NCBI GenBank assembly: GCA_027013225.1
Contig: JALUXU010000005.1
Coordinates: 1 to 64,000, forward strand
Source of the DNA: Acidihalobacter sp.
GTDB taxonomy: Bacteria; Pseudomonadota; Gammaproteobacteria; DSM-5130; Acidihalobacteraceae
Direction: 5' to 3'
DNA: 64,000 nucleotides
A program made the translations under genes and the position numbers. Shown one piece after another: positions 43,802 to 53,157 of this stretch. The notes beneath the pieces are model-generated. The model did no database searches. It saw nothing but the letters and a program-made list of their open reading frames with translations, and was not told where the DNA came from. Numbering within the stretch: the first letter of the stretch is position 1; each line of letters opens with the position of its first letter.

Positions 43802-46636
43802 ATGGATGCCAAATCAGAAAAACAGCCTCCTTCTTTGCTGGAGAGGCAATGGGCCGGTTCCGCCTTGAATGGGGCGAACGCCGCGTATCTCGAAAGCCTG
43901 TATGAAACCTACCTCGACGATCCGCAATCGATAGATTCTCGCTGGCGGGCGTATTTCGACAGTCTGCCGCGTGTCAACGGTCACGCCCGGGAAACAAGCC
44001 ACGCCCAGGTTCGCGCGGCTTTCGTTCGCACGGATCCGAGCCGCTGCCCACCCCGGATCGCTGATCAGGAACACGCGGTCAAGCAGTTGCACGTTCTGCA
44101 ACTAATCAACGCATACCGTTATCTTGGCCATTTTCGCGCCGATCTCGATCCGCTGAAACTTTATCCCCCGCCTCAGATCAAGGAACTCACTCTCGCCTAT
44201 TACGATCTGGATGAGTCGGATCTCGACACGACTTTCAAGACCGGCTCACTGGACGGGATAGGAGAGCAGGCCACGCTGAGGGAGATCATTCACCGCTTGG
44301 GGCAAACTTACTGCGGCAAGGTGGGTACCGAATACATGCATATTGCTTCCATCCCTAAGAAGCGCTGGCTGCAAAGCTATGTGGAAGGGTCGCTGGCGCG
44401 CCAGCCGCTGAGCCGGGAGCAGCGATTGTGGCTATTGCAGCGGCTGACGGCTGCCGAAGGTTTGGAGCGTTATCTGCATGCCAAATATGTTGGCCAGAAG
44501 CGATTTTCTCTGGAAGGCGGCGAAAGTCTGATTCCTTTGCTGGACGCGCTGATAGAAAAAGCCGCCGAGGACGGCTTGCGGGAATTGGTCATTGGCATGG
44601 CGCACCGAGGCCGTTTGAACGTGCTCATCAACATCATGGGTAAGTCTCCAGCGGAGCTTTTCCGGGAGTTCGAGGGCGTTCATGATGAACATTTGCTGGC
44701 CGGCGATGTCAAATATCACTTGGGTTTTTCTTCCGACCGCCTGACTGCCGCCGGCCCGGTGCATCTGGCGCTGGCCTTCAATCCTTCTCATCTCGAGATC
44801 GTCGGGCCGGTGGTGGAAGGCTCGGTTCGGGCCCGTCAGGATAGGCGCGGTGATCGCGAGGGGCGCGAGGTCATGCCGATCGTTATCCATGGCGATGCCG
44901 CTTTCGCCGGCCAGGGCGTGGTCATGGAAACTCTGAATATGTCCCAGACGCGGGGATTCTCCACCAAAGGGGCAGTGCATATCGTGGTCAACAATCAGAT
45001 TGGTTTTACCACCAGCTTGCACGCCGACTCCCGTTCCAGCCTGTATTGCACTGATGTCGCCAAAATGATTGGCGCTCCCATCCTGCATGTCAACGGTGAT
45101 GATCCGGAAGCGGTTTTGTATGTTGCACGCCTGGCGCTGGACTACCGCATGCGCTATGGCGAAGATGTGGTGATAGACCTGGTTTGTTATCGCCGTTACG
45201 GCCACAATGAAGCCGACGAACCCCGCGCCACTCAGCCGGTGATGTATCAGCGCATCCGCGAAATTCCAACCACGCGTGCGCGCTACGCTGCTGTCCTCGA
45301 AGCCGATGGGGTCATAGAGAAAGGGCAGGCGGAGCGCATGCTTGCCGCCAGCCGCGCCCAGCTCGAGGCCGGGCCACCGGTGGTCGGCATGTGGACATCA
45401 CCCGAATCCATACGGCCGGCGTTTGCCGCGAACTGGGCGCCTTATCTCAATCCGAATCCAGATGCGTACAGTGACACAACGGTACCCATAGAGCGCATTC
45501 GCTCACTGGCAAAAAATCTCGATCGCTTGCCCGACGGCTTCGTGCTCAACGACCGCGTCGCCAAGATTCTGGATGAGCGCCGCAAGATGGCGGCCGGCGA
45601 GCTGCCCATGGACTGGGGTTTTGCCGAAACCATGGCTTACGCGACCCTGGTCACGGAGGGCCATCCCGTGCGCCTTTGCGGTCAGGACAGTGGTCGCGGC
45701 ACTTTTTTCCACCGTCACGCCGTATTGCATAACCAACTCAGGCGCGAAGCCTATGTGCCCTTGCGCAACCTCGCGCCCGATCAGGCCGATTTCCTGGTCA
45801 TCGACTCGCTGCTGTCCGAGGAGGCGGTGCTCGCTTTCGAATACGGCTATGCCACGGCTTCGCCGGAAGCGCTGGTGATCTGGGAGGCCCAGTTCGGTGA
45901 TTTCGCCAATGTCGCGCAGGTCGTCATTGATCAATTCATCAGTTCCGGCGAGGAGAAATGGGGTCGCTTGTGTGGCTTGACGCTGTTTCTTCCTCATGCT
46001 TACGAGGGCCAGGGCGCGGAGCATTCCAGCGCGCGCCTTGAACGTTTCTTGCAATTGTGCGCCAATGACAACATGCAGGTCTGCTATCCGACCACGCCGG
46101 CGCAGATCTTCCACCTCCTGCGGCGTCAGGTTCTGCGGCCGGTGCGTAAGCCGCTCGTTGTTATGTCACCCAAAAGCCTGTTGCGTCACAAGCTGGCGGT
46201 GAGTCAGCTGTCCGAACTTGCGAATGAAGGATTCAAGCCCGTCATATCGGAAATCGACCCGCTGATTGCCAAAGAGGTGCGCACCGTGGTGCTCTGCAGT
46301 GGCCACGTCTATTATGACTTATTGGAAAGACGCCGCGCCGAGGCGTGCCACGATGTCGCGATATTGCGGATCGAATCGCTCTATCCCTTCCCCGGCAAGG
46401 CAGTGAAAAAGGCATTGCTCGGCTACAAGCAAGTCAAGCGCTTCGTTTGGTGTCAAGAAGAACCTGTCAATCAGGGCGCGTGGCTGGCTTTGCGAGACTC
46501 TCTTCAGGATGCTGTGGGCACCAAATACTGTCTCGAATGCATCGCCCGTCCGGAATCGGCCGCGCCAGCAGTGGGTTACTACGAACTGCATCTGCGTCAG
46601 CTCAATGCACTGCTCGACCAGGTATTCGCGAAATAA
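43802..46636 (+). CDS. sucA: 2-oxoglutarate dehydrogenase E1 component
   Basis: This is a thiamine-diphosphate enzyme that decarboxylates 2-oxoglutarate and reductively succinylates the lipoyl group of E2. The 944-residue length and the architecture match OdhA/SucA: N-terminal helper segment (WAGSALNGANAAYLESLYE), GMAHRGRLNVLINIMGKS, HGDAAFAGQGVVMETLNMS with VVNNQIGFTTS forming the cofactor-binding motif, and the transketolase-like C-terminal half (FLPHAYEGQGAEHSSARLER). It is followed by sucB, and no E3 gene follows in this window. A TCA-cycle 2-oxoglutarate dehydrogenase argues against a strictly incomplete cycle. Confidence 0.97.
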   Translation: MDAKSEKQPPSLLERQWAGSALNGANAAYLESLYETYLDDPQSIDSRWRAYFDSLPRVNGHARETSHAQVRAAFVRTDPSRCPPRIADQEHAVKQLHVLQLINAYRYLGHFRADLDPLKLYPPPQIKELTLAYYDLDESDLDTTFKTGSLDGIGEQATLREIIHRLGQTYCGKVGTEYMHIASIPKKRWLQSYVEGSLARQPLSREQRLWLLQRLTAAEGLERYLHAKYVGQKRFSLEGGESLIPLLDALIEKAAEDGLRELVIGMAHRGRLNVLINIMGKSPAELFREFEGVHDEHLLAGDVKYHLGFSSDRLTAAGPVHLALAFNPSHLEIVGPVVEGSVRARQDRRGDREGREVMPIVIHGDAAFAGQGVVMETLNMSQTRGFSTKGAVHIVVNNQIGFTTSLHADSRSSLYCTDVAKMIGAPILHVNGDDPEAVLYVARLALDYRMRYGEDVVIDLVCYRRYGHNEADEPRATQPVMYQRIREIPTTRARYAAVLEADGVIEKGQAERMLAASRAQLEAGPPVVGMWTSPESIRPAFAANWAPYLNPNPDAYSDTTVPIERIRSLAKNLDRLPDGFVLNDRVAKILDERRKMAAGELPMDWGFAETMAYATLVTEGHPVRLCGQDSGRGTFFHRHAVLHNQLRREAYVPLRNLAPDQADFLVIDSLLSEEAVLAFEYGYATASPEALVIWEAQFGDFANVAQVVIDQFISSGEEKWGRLCGLTLFLPHAYEGQGAEHSSARLERFLQLCANDNMQVCYPTTPAQIFHLLRRQVLRPVRKPLVVMSPKSLLRHKLAVSQLSELANEGFKPVISEIDPLIAKEVRTVVLCSGHVYYDLLERRRAEACHDVAILRIESLYPFPGKAVKKALLGYKQVKRFVWCQEEPVNQGAWLALRDSLQDAVGTKYCLECIARPESAAPAVGYYELHLRQLNALLDQVFAK

Positions 46637-46834
46637 AACTTTTAGGAGCCTGCTGAAGAATGTAATCCCTAATGAGATTAGCGGCTGATTCAAGTCCGTT
46701 TTTGAGGCCATTTAATGGCAACAGTTGCGCTGATAATGTTTTTCGAAACTTTCCCTCGCCGCAGTCGATTCTTAATTGACTTCAATAGGCTTTGGGACAT
46801 TCTTTTAGCTTAATCCAGGAGAGACTTGCCGACC

Positions 46835-48058
46835 ATGGAGATTGAAGTCAAAGTTCCGCAGTTGCCAGAATCGATTGCCGATGCCACCGTTGCAGCATGG
46901 CATAAAAAACCGGGGGAGCGGGTGGCTGCCGATGAAAATCTGCTCGATCTGGAAACCGATAAGGTTGTGCTTGAGGTGCCGGCGCCCGCTGATGGTGTAC
47001 TGCGCGAAATTTTAGCGAAGGAAGGTGAAACGGTGGTCGCAGGACAAGTGCTGGCGCGGTTGGGCGAAGACACCGGCGCGACGCAACCGCAAGCCGAGGC
47101 TTCCCAGGAATCCGTTGTGCCGCCCGCAAAAAAGCCATCGTCCTCACCAGCGGGACCCGCTGTCCGCCGACTTCTGGAGGCGCATGGCCTGGCAGCCGAC
47201 GAGATACAGGGAAGCGGCAGGCATGGACGCATTCTGAAAGAAGATGTTCTCACCCACATCGACCGGCAGGAGTCTTCATCTACCTCCTCTGCGGAGCAAA
47301 CCGTTGAGACAGAGGCAGAACAGGCCCAGAACGAAGAAAACCAAGCCGTGCGTACGGAGAGAGTCGAGAAACGCGTGCCCATGACCCGCTTGCGCGCCCG
47401 AATTGCCGAACGATTGCTTCAGGCTCAGCATCAAACCGCCAGCTTGACCACTTTCAATGAGGTCGATATGCAAGCCGTGATCGATATGCGCCGGAGATAC
47501 TGTGAGCGTTTCGAAGAAACTCACGGTGTGCGCCTTGGATTCATGTCCTTTTTCATCGTGGCGGCGGTGGAGGCGCTCAAGCGTTTTCCTGCAGTGAATG
47601 CCTCGATCGACGGCGACGATATCGTCTATCACGGTTACTTTGATATTGGCCTAGCAGTATCTTCGCCTCGCGGGTTGGTGGTGCCGATCCTGCGCGATGC
47701 CGATTTGATGTCGATGGCCGAAATCGAGCGCCATATCAGCGATTACGCCGCGCGGGCGCGTGACAACAAGCTGGGTTTGGAAGACATCAGCGGCGGCACG
47801 TTCACTCTCTCCAACGGAGGGGTATTTGGCTCGTTGTTATCCACGCCTATTCTCAATCCGCCGCAAAGCGCCATTCTGGGAATGCATAAAATACAGGAGC
47901 GACCGGTTGCCGTTGACGGTGAGATTTTGATCCGACCGATGATGTATCTGGCTCTTTCCTATGATCACCGCCTCATCGACGGGCGCGAAGCCGTACAATT
48001 TCTGGTGACTATCAAGGAGTTCATAGAGGACCCTGCGCGCTTGCTCTTGGCGTTGTAG
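46835..48058 (+). CDS. sucB: Dihydrolipoyllysine-residue succinyltransferase (E2)
   Basis: This is the core of the 2-oxoglutarate dehydrogenase complex. It has an N-terminal lipoyl domain with Lys43 in [12 protein letters not shown], an E3/E1-binding domain (about 110-145, [18 protein letters not shown]), a Glu/Gln/Thr-rich linker (about 150-180) and a C-terminal catalytic domain ending with the active-site [15 protein letters not shown] at 46835 is chosen (407 residues; E. coli 405) with AGGAGA 12 bases upstream; a TTG at 46826 is closer to that site but would add only three residues. The 198-base gap after sucA could allow separate control. Confidence 0.95.
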   Translation: MEIEVKVPQLPESIADATVAAWHKKPGERVAADENLLDLETDKVVLEVPAPADGVLREILAKEGETVVAGQVLARLGEDTGATQPQAEASQESVVPPAKKPSSSPAGPAVRRLLEAHGLAADEIQGSGRHGRILKEDVLTHIDRQESSSTSSAEQTVETEAEQAQNEENQAVRTERVEKRVPMTRLRARIAERLLQAQHQTASLTTFNEVDMQAVIDMRRRYCERFEETHGVRLGFMSFFIVAAVEALKRFPAVNASIDGDDIVYHGYFDIGLAVSSPRGLVVPILRDADLMSMAEIERHISDYAARARDNKLGLEDISGGTFTLSNGGVFGSLLSTPILNPPQSAILGMHKIQERPVAVDGEILIRPMMYLALSYDHRLIDGREAVQFLVTIKEFIEDPARLLLAL

Positions 48059-48288
48059 TCAAATTGCGGAACATGTGGCAACGTCTTTTTTTCCACGGCA
48101 GACGCTTCCTGCAGCGCATATTCCATACGGTCATAGATAGCGGATGATAGTGTGCTGATTTTCAATAACATTCTTCGAATATCGGCTAGGGATGAAATGT
48201 GTTCTGGTTGATGAAGATGAAAGTGCGCCCCAAATGCGAATCATTTTGGCTAAACTCGATCCTTGGCAGCAACGGAAGTGGATGAAGC
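48059..48288. other. Short spacer, nothing recognised
   Basis: The 230 bases between convergent sucB and rsmE hold no gene or clear terminator. A small plus-strand frame starting at 48192 (MKCVLVDEDESAPQ) runs into the rsmE antisense strand and looks like chance. Confidence 0.3.
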
Positions 48289-49026
48289 TCAGGCTAGATC
48301 CCCCCACAGTGCCTGTATTACGGCCAGGGCGGCGATCGCGGCTGTTTCCGTGCGTAGTACTCTGGATCCGAGGCGCAAGCCAATGAATCCCGCTTCCATC
48401 GCCTTGTGGCATTCTTCCTCGCTCAGCCCGCCTTCGGGACCGATCAGGATTTCGACCGCTGCCTGAGGGCGGGGCATATCCGACAAGTGGCGTTCCTGGT
48501 GGGGATCTAGCATCAGACGCAGGGTTTTTTCGGGGCGAGGTAGAGACAGCCATGTCTGGAGAGGGAGAGGCGCTTCGATGAGGGGGACGGTGCTGCGTCC
48601 ACATTGTTCACACGCGCTGATGGCGATCTTGCGCCAGTGATCAATTTTCCGCGTCATGCGGTTTTGGGGAAGAGATACGCCGCGGACGCTGATTACTGGA
48701 TGTATGCGCTTGACGCCGAGTTCGACTGTTTTTTGAATCGCAAGATCCATGTGATCGGTTTTGCCCACAGCCTGGATCAAACAGGTCTGGAGGGGGGATT
48801 CGGTGTCATTCGGTGTGCATGCCTCTATGCGCACCATGGCTCGCCTGCGGTCTGCCGAGATCAAACGAGCGGAGTAATCTTGCCCGTCGCCATTGAAAAG
48901 AACGAGAGAGGCGCCGGGGCGCATCCGCAATACTTGGATCGCATGTCTGGCAGCCGCGTCTGGCAGTTCTGTGTCGATGCCCGGGGCGAGGCGGGTTTGA
49001 CCGATGTGAAAACGCGGAATCCGCAT
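48289..49026 (-). CDS. rsmE: 16S rRNA (uracil-1498-N3)-methyltransferase
   Basis: This SPOUT-class enzyme methylates U1498 of 16S rRNA. The 245 residues have an N-terminal PUA-like domain (MRIPRFHIGQTRLAPG, HAIQVLRMRPG) and the knotted domain with the conserved IGPEGGLSEEE and LGSRVLRTETAAIAAL. It lies 13 bases downstream of metF and ends the metK-ahcY-metF-rsmE run, supplying another consumer of S-adenosylmethionine. Confidence 0.95.
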   Translation of the reverse strand: MRIPRFHIGQTRLAPGIDTELPDAAARHAIQVLRMRPGASLVLFNGDGQDYSARLISADRRRAMVRIEACTPNDTESPLQTCLIQAVGKTDHMDLAIQKTVELGVKRIHPVISVRGVSLPQNRMTRKIDHWRKIAISACEQCGRSTVPLIEAPLPLQTWLSLPRPEKTLRLMLDPHQERHLSDMPRPQAAVEILIGPEGGLSEEECHKAMEAGFIGLRLGSRVLRTETAAIAALAVIQALWGDLA

Positions 49027-49039
49027 CGAACCTTGAGAG

Positions 49040-49903
49040 TCAAGGCGAGGTCAGGCCGAGACGTTTCCAGATCGTTTTCGTGGGTTCGGCCTGATTCATG
49101 GTGTAAAAATGCAACCCCGGAGCACCTCCTTCCAGAAGGCGTTGACACAGAGAGGTAACTACGTCCAGCCCGAAGGCACGGATGGCGTCGCGATCATCAC
49201 CCATCCCTTCCAGGCGTTTGCGCATCCACCGGGGGATTTCCGCGCCACAAGCGTCTGAGAATCGCGCAAGTTGAGTGAATTGGGTGATGGGCATGATGCC
49301 AGGGACGATTGGAATGTCTATGCCCATGCTTTGGCAATCGTCTACGAAGCGGAAATAGGCATCTGCGTTGTAGAAGTATTGAGTCAAAGCGCTATCGGCG
49401 CCTGCTTCCACCTTGAGTTTGAAATGCTCAAGGTCATCTCGGGCGCTGCGTGCCTGGGGGTGGAATTCGGGATAGGCCGCGACATCGATATGAAATGTAT
49501 CGCCGGTCTCAGACCGGATGAACTCGACCAGTTCGTTGGCGTAGTGGAATTCACCGATATCCCGCATTCCCGACGGCAGGTCGCCTCGCAAAGCGACGAT
49601 GCGGCGGATTCCGTGTTGCCGGTAAGTATCGAGAATGTCTCGAATTTGGGCGCGGCTGCTGCCTATGCACGACAGATGAGGCGCTGCGGGAATGGCGGAT
49701 TCCTGCTGTATTTTCAGCACGGTTTCCAGAGTGCGATTCTGGGTGGAGCCGCCGGCACCGTAGGTGACAGAAAAGAATCTTGGTTTCAGAAGGCCAAGTT
49801 GCGCACGCACACAGTCGAGGCGCGCGGCGGCTTCAGCCGTTTTCGGCGGAAAGAATTCGCAGCTGAATTCAGGATCCGGATGATCAGAATCTGTCATGCT
49901 CAT
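49040..49903 (-). CDS. metF: 5,10-methylenetetrahydrofolate reductase
   Basis: This flavoprotein reduces methylene-tetrahydrofolate to methyl-tetrahydrofolate for methionine synthesis. The 287 residues include CEFFPPKTAEA at the N-terminus (the family FEFFPPK), SVTYGAGGS, ALRGDLPSG and the PGIMPITQFTQLARF segment. GGAG precedes ATG at 49903; a second ATG two codons later is possible. It lies 45 bases downstream of ahcY, so it probably shares the SAH-riboswitch transcript. Confidence 0.95.
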   Translation of the reverse strand: MSMTDSDHPDPEFSCEFFPPKTAEAAARLDCVRAQLGLLKPRFFSVTYGAGGSTQNRTLETVLKIQQESAIPAAPHLSCIGSSRAQIRDILDTYRQHGIRRIVALRGDLPSGMRDIGEFHYANELVEFIRSETGDTFHIDVAAYPEFHPQARSARDDLEHFKLKVEAGADSALTQYFYNADAYFRFVDDCQSMGIDIPIVPGIMPITQFTQLARFSDACGAEIPRWMRKRLEGMGDDRDAIRAFGLDVVTSLCQRLLEGGAPGLHFYTMNQAEPTKTIWKRLGLTSP

Positions 49904-49948
49904 AAGTCCGCTCCGGGGCGTGTGGGTGCCCCGGAGATTAATGTCGAC

Positions 49949-51364
49949 TCAGTAACGGTAATGATCCGGCTTGTATGGGCCTTCTACGGGAACATCGATG
50001 TAGGCAGCCTGTTGTGGCGTCAACGTCGTCAGATGAACGCCGATCTTGCCGAGATGCAGGCGGGCGACTTCTTCGTCCAGTTTCTTCGGCAACACATACA
50101 CCTTGTTGGTGTAGGTTCCGTCGTTATTGAATAGTTCGATCTGTGCCAGCACCTGATTGGTAAAGCTGTTGGACATGACGAAGCTGGGATGTCCCGTGGC
50201 GCAACCGAGATTCACTAACCGTCCTTCGGCCAGCAGGATAATGCGTTTGCCATCAGGAAAGACGATATGGTCGACCTGCGGCTTGATGTTTTCCCAAGTG
50301 TATTGGCGTAGGCTGGCGACGTTGATTTCACTGTCGAAATGGCCAATATTGCAGACGATGGCTTCATTTTTCATCGCCTGCATATGGTCGTGATCGATGA
50401 CATGATAATTGCCGGTGGCGGTCACGAAAATGTCGGCTACTGGCGCAGCCTCTTCCATGGTGACCACGCGGTAGCCTTCCATCGCCGCCTGCAGCGCGCA
50501 GATCGGGTCGATCTCGGTGACCCAGACGGTGGCACCAAGGCCACGCAGACTCTGGGCGCAGCCTTTGCCTACGTCACCATAACCAGCGACCACCGCGATC
50601 TTGCCGGCGATCATCACGTCCGTAGCCCGCTTGATACCGTCGACCAAGGATTCGCGGCAGCCGTAGAGATTGTCGAATTTTGATTTGGTGACAGAGTCGT
50701 TGACGTTGAAAGCCGGGAACGGTAAGCGGCCTTCTTTTTCCATGTGATACAGGCGATGCACTCCGGTCGTGGTTTCCTCGGTGACGCCCTTGATGCTGTT
50801 TACAAGAGTGGTATAAAAGCCGGGCTTGGATTTCAAATGTTCGCGTATGGTAGCGAACAACACGGTTTCTTCCTCGTTCGCAGGATTATCGAGAATGCTG
50901 GGGTCTTGTTCGGCGCGCGCGCCCAGGGTGACGGCCAGGGTGGCGTCGCCGCCGTCGTCGAGAATCATATTGGCGGGCTGGCCGTCGGGCCAGTAGAAGA
51001 TGCGATGGGTGAATTCCCAGTACTCCTCAAGAGTTTCGCCCTTGTAGGCGAAAACCGGCACGCCGCGCGCCGCGATGGCGGCCGCGGCATGATCCTGCGT
51101 CGAATAGATGTTGCAGGAAGCCCAACGGACTTCGGCACCCAGGGCGAGCAGGGTTTCTATCAGCACCGCCGTCTGTATGGTCATGTGCAGGCTGCCGGCA
51201 ATACGGGCGCCCTTGAGCGGCTGGCTGGCGGCATATTTTTCGCGTAGCGCCATCAGCCCGGGCATTTCCTTTTCGGCGATGGCTATTTCCTTGCGTCCCC
51301 ACTCAGCAAGGGAAAGGTCTTTGACGATGTGGTCTTCGGCAGTTTTATTCACGATAGCGTTCAT
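49949..51364 (-). CDS. ahcY: Adenosylhomocysteinase (S-adenosylhomocysteine hydrolase)
   Basis: This NAD-dependent enzyme splits S-adenosylhomocysteine, the inhibitory product of methyltransferases, into adenosine and homocysteine. The 471 residues match the long bacterial form with the inserted loop. Features: [14 protein letters not shown], the nucleotide-binding loop [16 protein letters not shown], and the C-terminal [13 protein letters not shown] riboswitch lies immediately upstream. Its products feed metF-dependent remethylation encoded next. Confidence 0.97.
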   Translation of the reverse strand: MNAIVNKTAEDHIVKDLSLAEWGRKEIAIAEKEMPGLMALREKYAASQPLKGARIAGSLHMTIQTAVLIETLLALGAEVRWASCNIYSTQDHAAAAIAARGVPVFAYKGETLEEYWEFTHRIFYWPDGQPANMILDDGGDATLAVTLGARAEQDPSILDNPANEEETVLFATIREHLKSKPGFYTTLVNSIKGVTEETTTGVHRLYHMEKEGRLPFPAFNVNDSVTKSKFDNLYGCRESLVDGIKRATDVMIAGKIAVVAGYGDVGKGCAQSLRGLGATVWVTEIDPICALQAAMEGYRVVTMEEAAPVADIFVTATGNYHVIDHDHMQAMKNEAIVCNIGHFDSEINVASLRQYTWENIKPQVDHIVFPDGKRIILLAEGRLVNLGCATGHPSFVMSNSFTNQVLAQIELFNNDGTYTNKVYVLPKKLDEEVARLHLGKIGVHLTTLTPQQAAYIDVPVEGPYKPDHYRY

Positions 51365-51386
51365 GGTCTTGGTTCTCCATGGTCGG

Positions 51387-51467
51387 TTCGCGAGCGCCGT
51401 TGCGGTAACTTGACCGATGCGTCGGGCCTGGCAGGTGGAATACCTGTCGCAACGCTCCCCGGCGATC
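51387..51467 (-). ncRNA. S-adenosylhomocysteine (SAH) riboswitch
   Basis: The minus strand between metK and ahcY contains the conserved core of the SAH riboswitch: GGGGAGCGTTGCGAC, then CTGCCAGGCCCGACG, then GCAACGGCGCTCGCG. The elements GAGCG..GCGCTC and CCAGGC..CG form the pseudoknotted fold expected. Such RNAs sit before ahcY and methionine-cycle genes and turn them on when S-adenosylhomocysteine builds up. It ends about 22 bases before ahcY, next to the ribosome site, consistent with control of translation or elongation. Confidence 0.9.
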
Positions 51468-51511
51468 AGTGACTTATCGGTTCAGAAAATCAGTCCTGTT
51501 CCCTGGTTTTT

Positions 51512-52681
51512 TCATGCCGCGGCCAGGCCGGCGGCGTCACGCAGTGCCTCGGCGCGATCTGTACGTTCCCAAGGAAGATCCAGGTCTTCGCGGCCAAAGT
51601 GGCCATAGGCGGCAGTTTGCCGGTAAATGGGTCGGATCAGGTCCAGCATGTTCAGGATGCCGTAGGGCCGCAGATCGAAATGTTCGCGCACCAGTTCGAC
51701 GATCCGGCTATCCGGGATGCGCCCCGTGCCGAAGGTGTCGATGCTGATGGAAGTCGGCTCGGCGACGCCGATGGCATAAGAGACCTGGATTTCGCAGCGT
51801 TCGGCGAGGCCGGCGGCGACGAGGTTCTTGGCCACATAGCGGCCGGCATAGGCGGCCGAGCGGTCAACCTTGGAGGGATCTTTGCCCGAGAACGCTCCTC
51901 CGCCGTGGCGCGCCATGCCGCCGTAGGTGTCGACGATGATCTTGCGCCCGGTCAGGCCACAATCGCCCACTGGTCCGCCGATGACGAACTTGCCGGTCGG
52001 ATTGATGTGGTACAGGGTTGTCGGCTCCAGCCATTCCTCAGGCAGCACCTTGCGAATGATCAGCTCCATCACTGCTTCGCGCAGATCCTTCTGGGAAATC
52101 TCGGGGCCGTGCTGGGTCGAGAGCACCACCGCGTCGATGCCGACGGGCTTGCCGTCGCGATAGCGGAAAGTAATCTGGCTTTTGGCGTCGGGTCGCAGCC
52201 ACGGCAGCTCGCCGCTTTTGCGGACTTCGGCCTGGCGGCGGACTAGACGATGGGCGTAGGTAATGGGAGCCGGCATGAGCACATCGGTTTCGTCGGTGGC
52301 GTAACCGAACATCAGGCCCTGATCGCCCGCGCCTTGGGCTGCGCGGGTCTCCCGGTCGACACCCAGGGCGATATCAGAAGATTGCTTGCCGATCAGGGAC
52401 ATCACTGCGCAGGTCGAGCCATCGAAGCCCACTTCGGAGCTGGTGTAGCCGATGTCGCGGATCACTTCGCGCACCAGTTCATCGAGATCGACCCAGGCGC
52501 GAGTGGAAATTTCGCCAGCGACGATTGCTACGCCGGTCTTGATCATGGTTTCACACGCCACGCGGGCATCAGGATCTTGGGCGAGAATGGCGTCCAGCAC
52601 TGCATCAGAAATCTGATCCGCCATTTTGTCGGGATGACCCTCGGAGACGGATTCCGAGGTGAACAAGTAATCTGTGTTCAC
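51512..52681 (-). CDS. metK: S-adenosylmethionine synthase
   Basis: This enzyme makes S-adenosylmethionine from methionine and ATP. The 389 residues carry [17 protein letters not shown] (ATP site), [12 protein letters not shown], and [19 protein letters not shown]. The start codon is GTG with AAAGG upstream. It lies upstream of the SAH riboswitch and ahcY, so it is likely transcribed from its own promoter within the 476-base spacer towards tkt. Confidence 0.97.
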   Translation of the reverse strand: MNTDYLFTSESVSEGHPDKMADQISDAVLDAILAQDPDARVACETMIKTGVAIVAGEISTRAWVDLDELVREVIRDIGYTSSEVGFDGSTCAVMSLIGKQSSDIALGVDRETRAAQGAGDQGLMFGYATDETDVLMPAPITYAHRLVRRQAEVRKSGELPWLRPDAKSQITFRYRDGKPVGIDAVVLSTQHGPEISQKDLREAVMELIIRKVLPEEWLEPTTLYHINPTGKFVIGGPVGDCGLTGRKIIVDTYGGMARHGGGAFSGKDPSKVDRSAAYAGRYVAKNLVAAGLAERCEIQVSYAIGVAEPTSISIDTFGTGRIPDSRIVELVREHFDLRPYGILNMLDLIRPIYRQTAAYGHFGREDLDLPWERTDRAEALRDAAGLAAA

Positions 52682-53157
52682 GTGTCTAGCCTTTATTAAG
52701 ATGCTTTAAGGAGTTAGAGTAACGAATCCCCGATTTAAGTTGGGGCGGCTCATTACAAGGCTCGACAGTTTACCGCTTAATCAGGAAGGATGCACTATTC
52801 GGCGCGAATGTTTCATCCGCTGGCTGGTAGGGTTCTAAAATGTGTTGTTTAGAGCATGGCATTCTTCAAATAAGGCTTATTTCCCCTTTTTCGGGCTGAT
52901 GGCTTCATTTAATTCATGCCGGATTTCTATCGTAATTTTGCCTTCTGGGTTTCAGGCAAGACACGTTTTGGCGATAAGATGGCCACCCCTGAGCCATGGG
53001 GTTGTTGCTCAGAAACCATTTCTCGGGTAACAATGCGTTTTTTAAGAGGGCTTGTAGCGCTATTCGCTCGCCCGATGCTGAATGTAGGATCGCGTCTGAG
53101 ACCTTGGGCGGATCATCGAGTGTGAATTCTTAAACCTGAAACGGGAGCAATCAAACT
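52682..53157. promoter_or_regulatory. Divergent spacer between metK and tkt
   Basis: This 476-base region must carry the metK and tkt promoters. It is more A+T-rich than the genes. Short symmetric stretches such as AAATAAGGCTTATTT (52867-52881) could be binding sites, but no known riboswitch or regulator motif is recognisable and no gene is supported. CGGGAG before ATG at 53158 is the tkt ribosome site. Confidence 0.4.
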
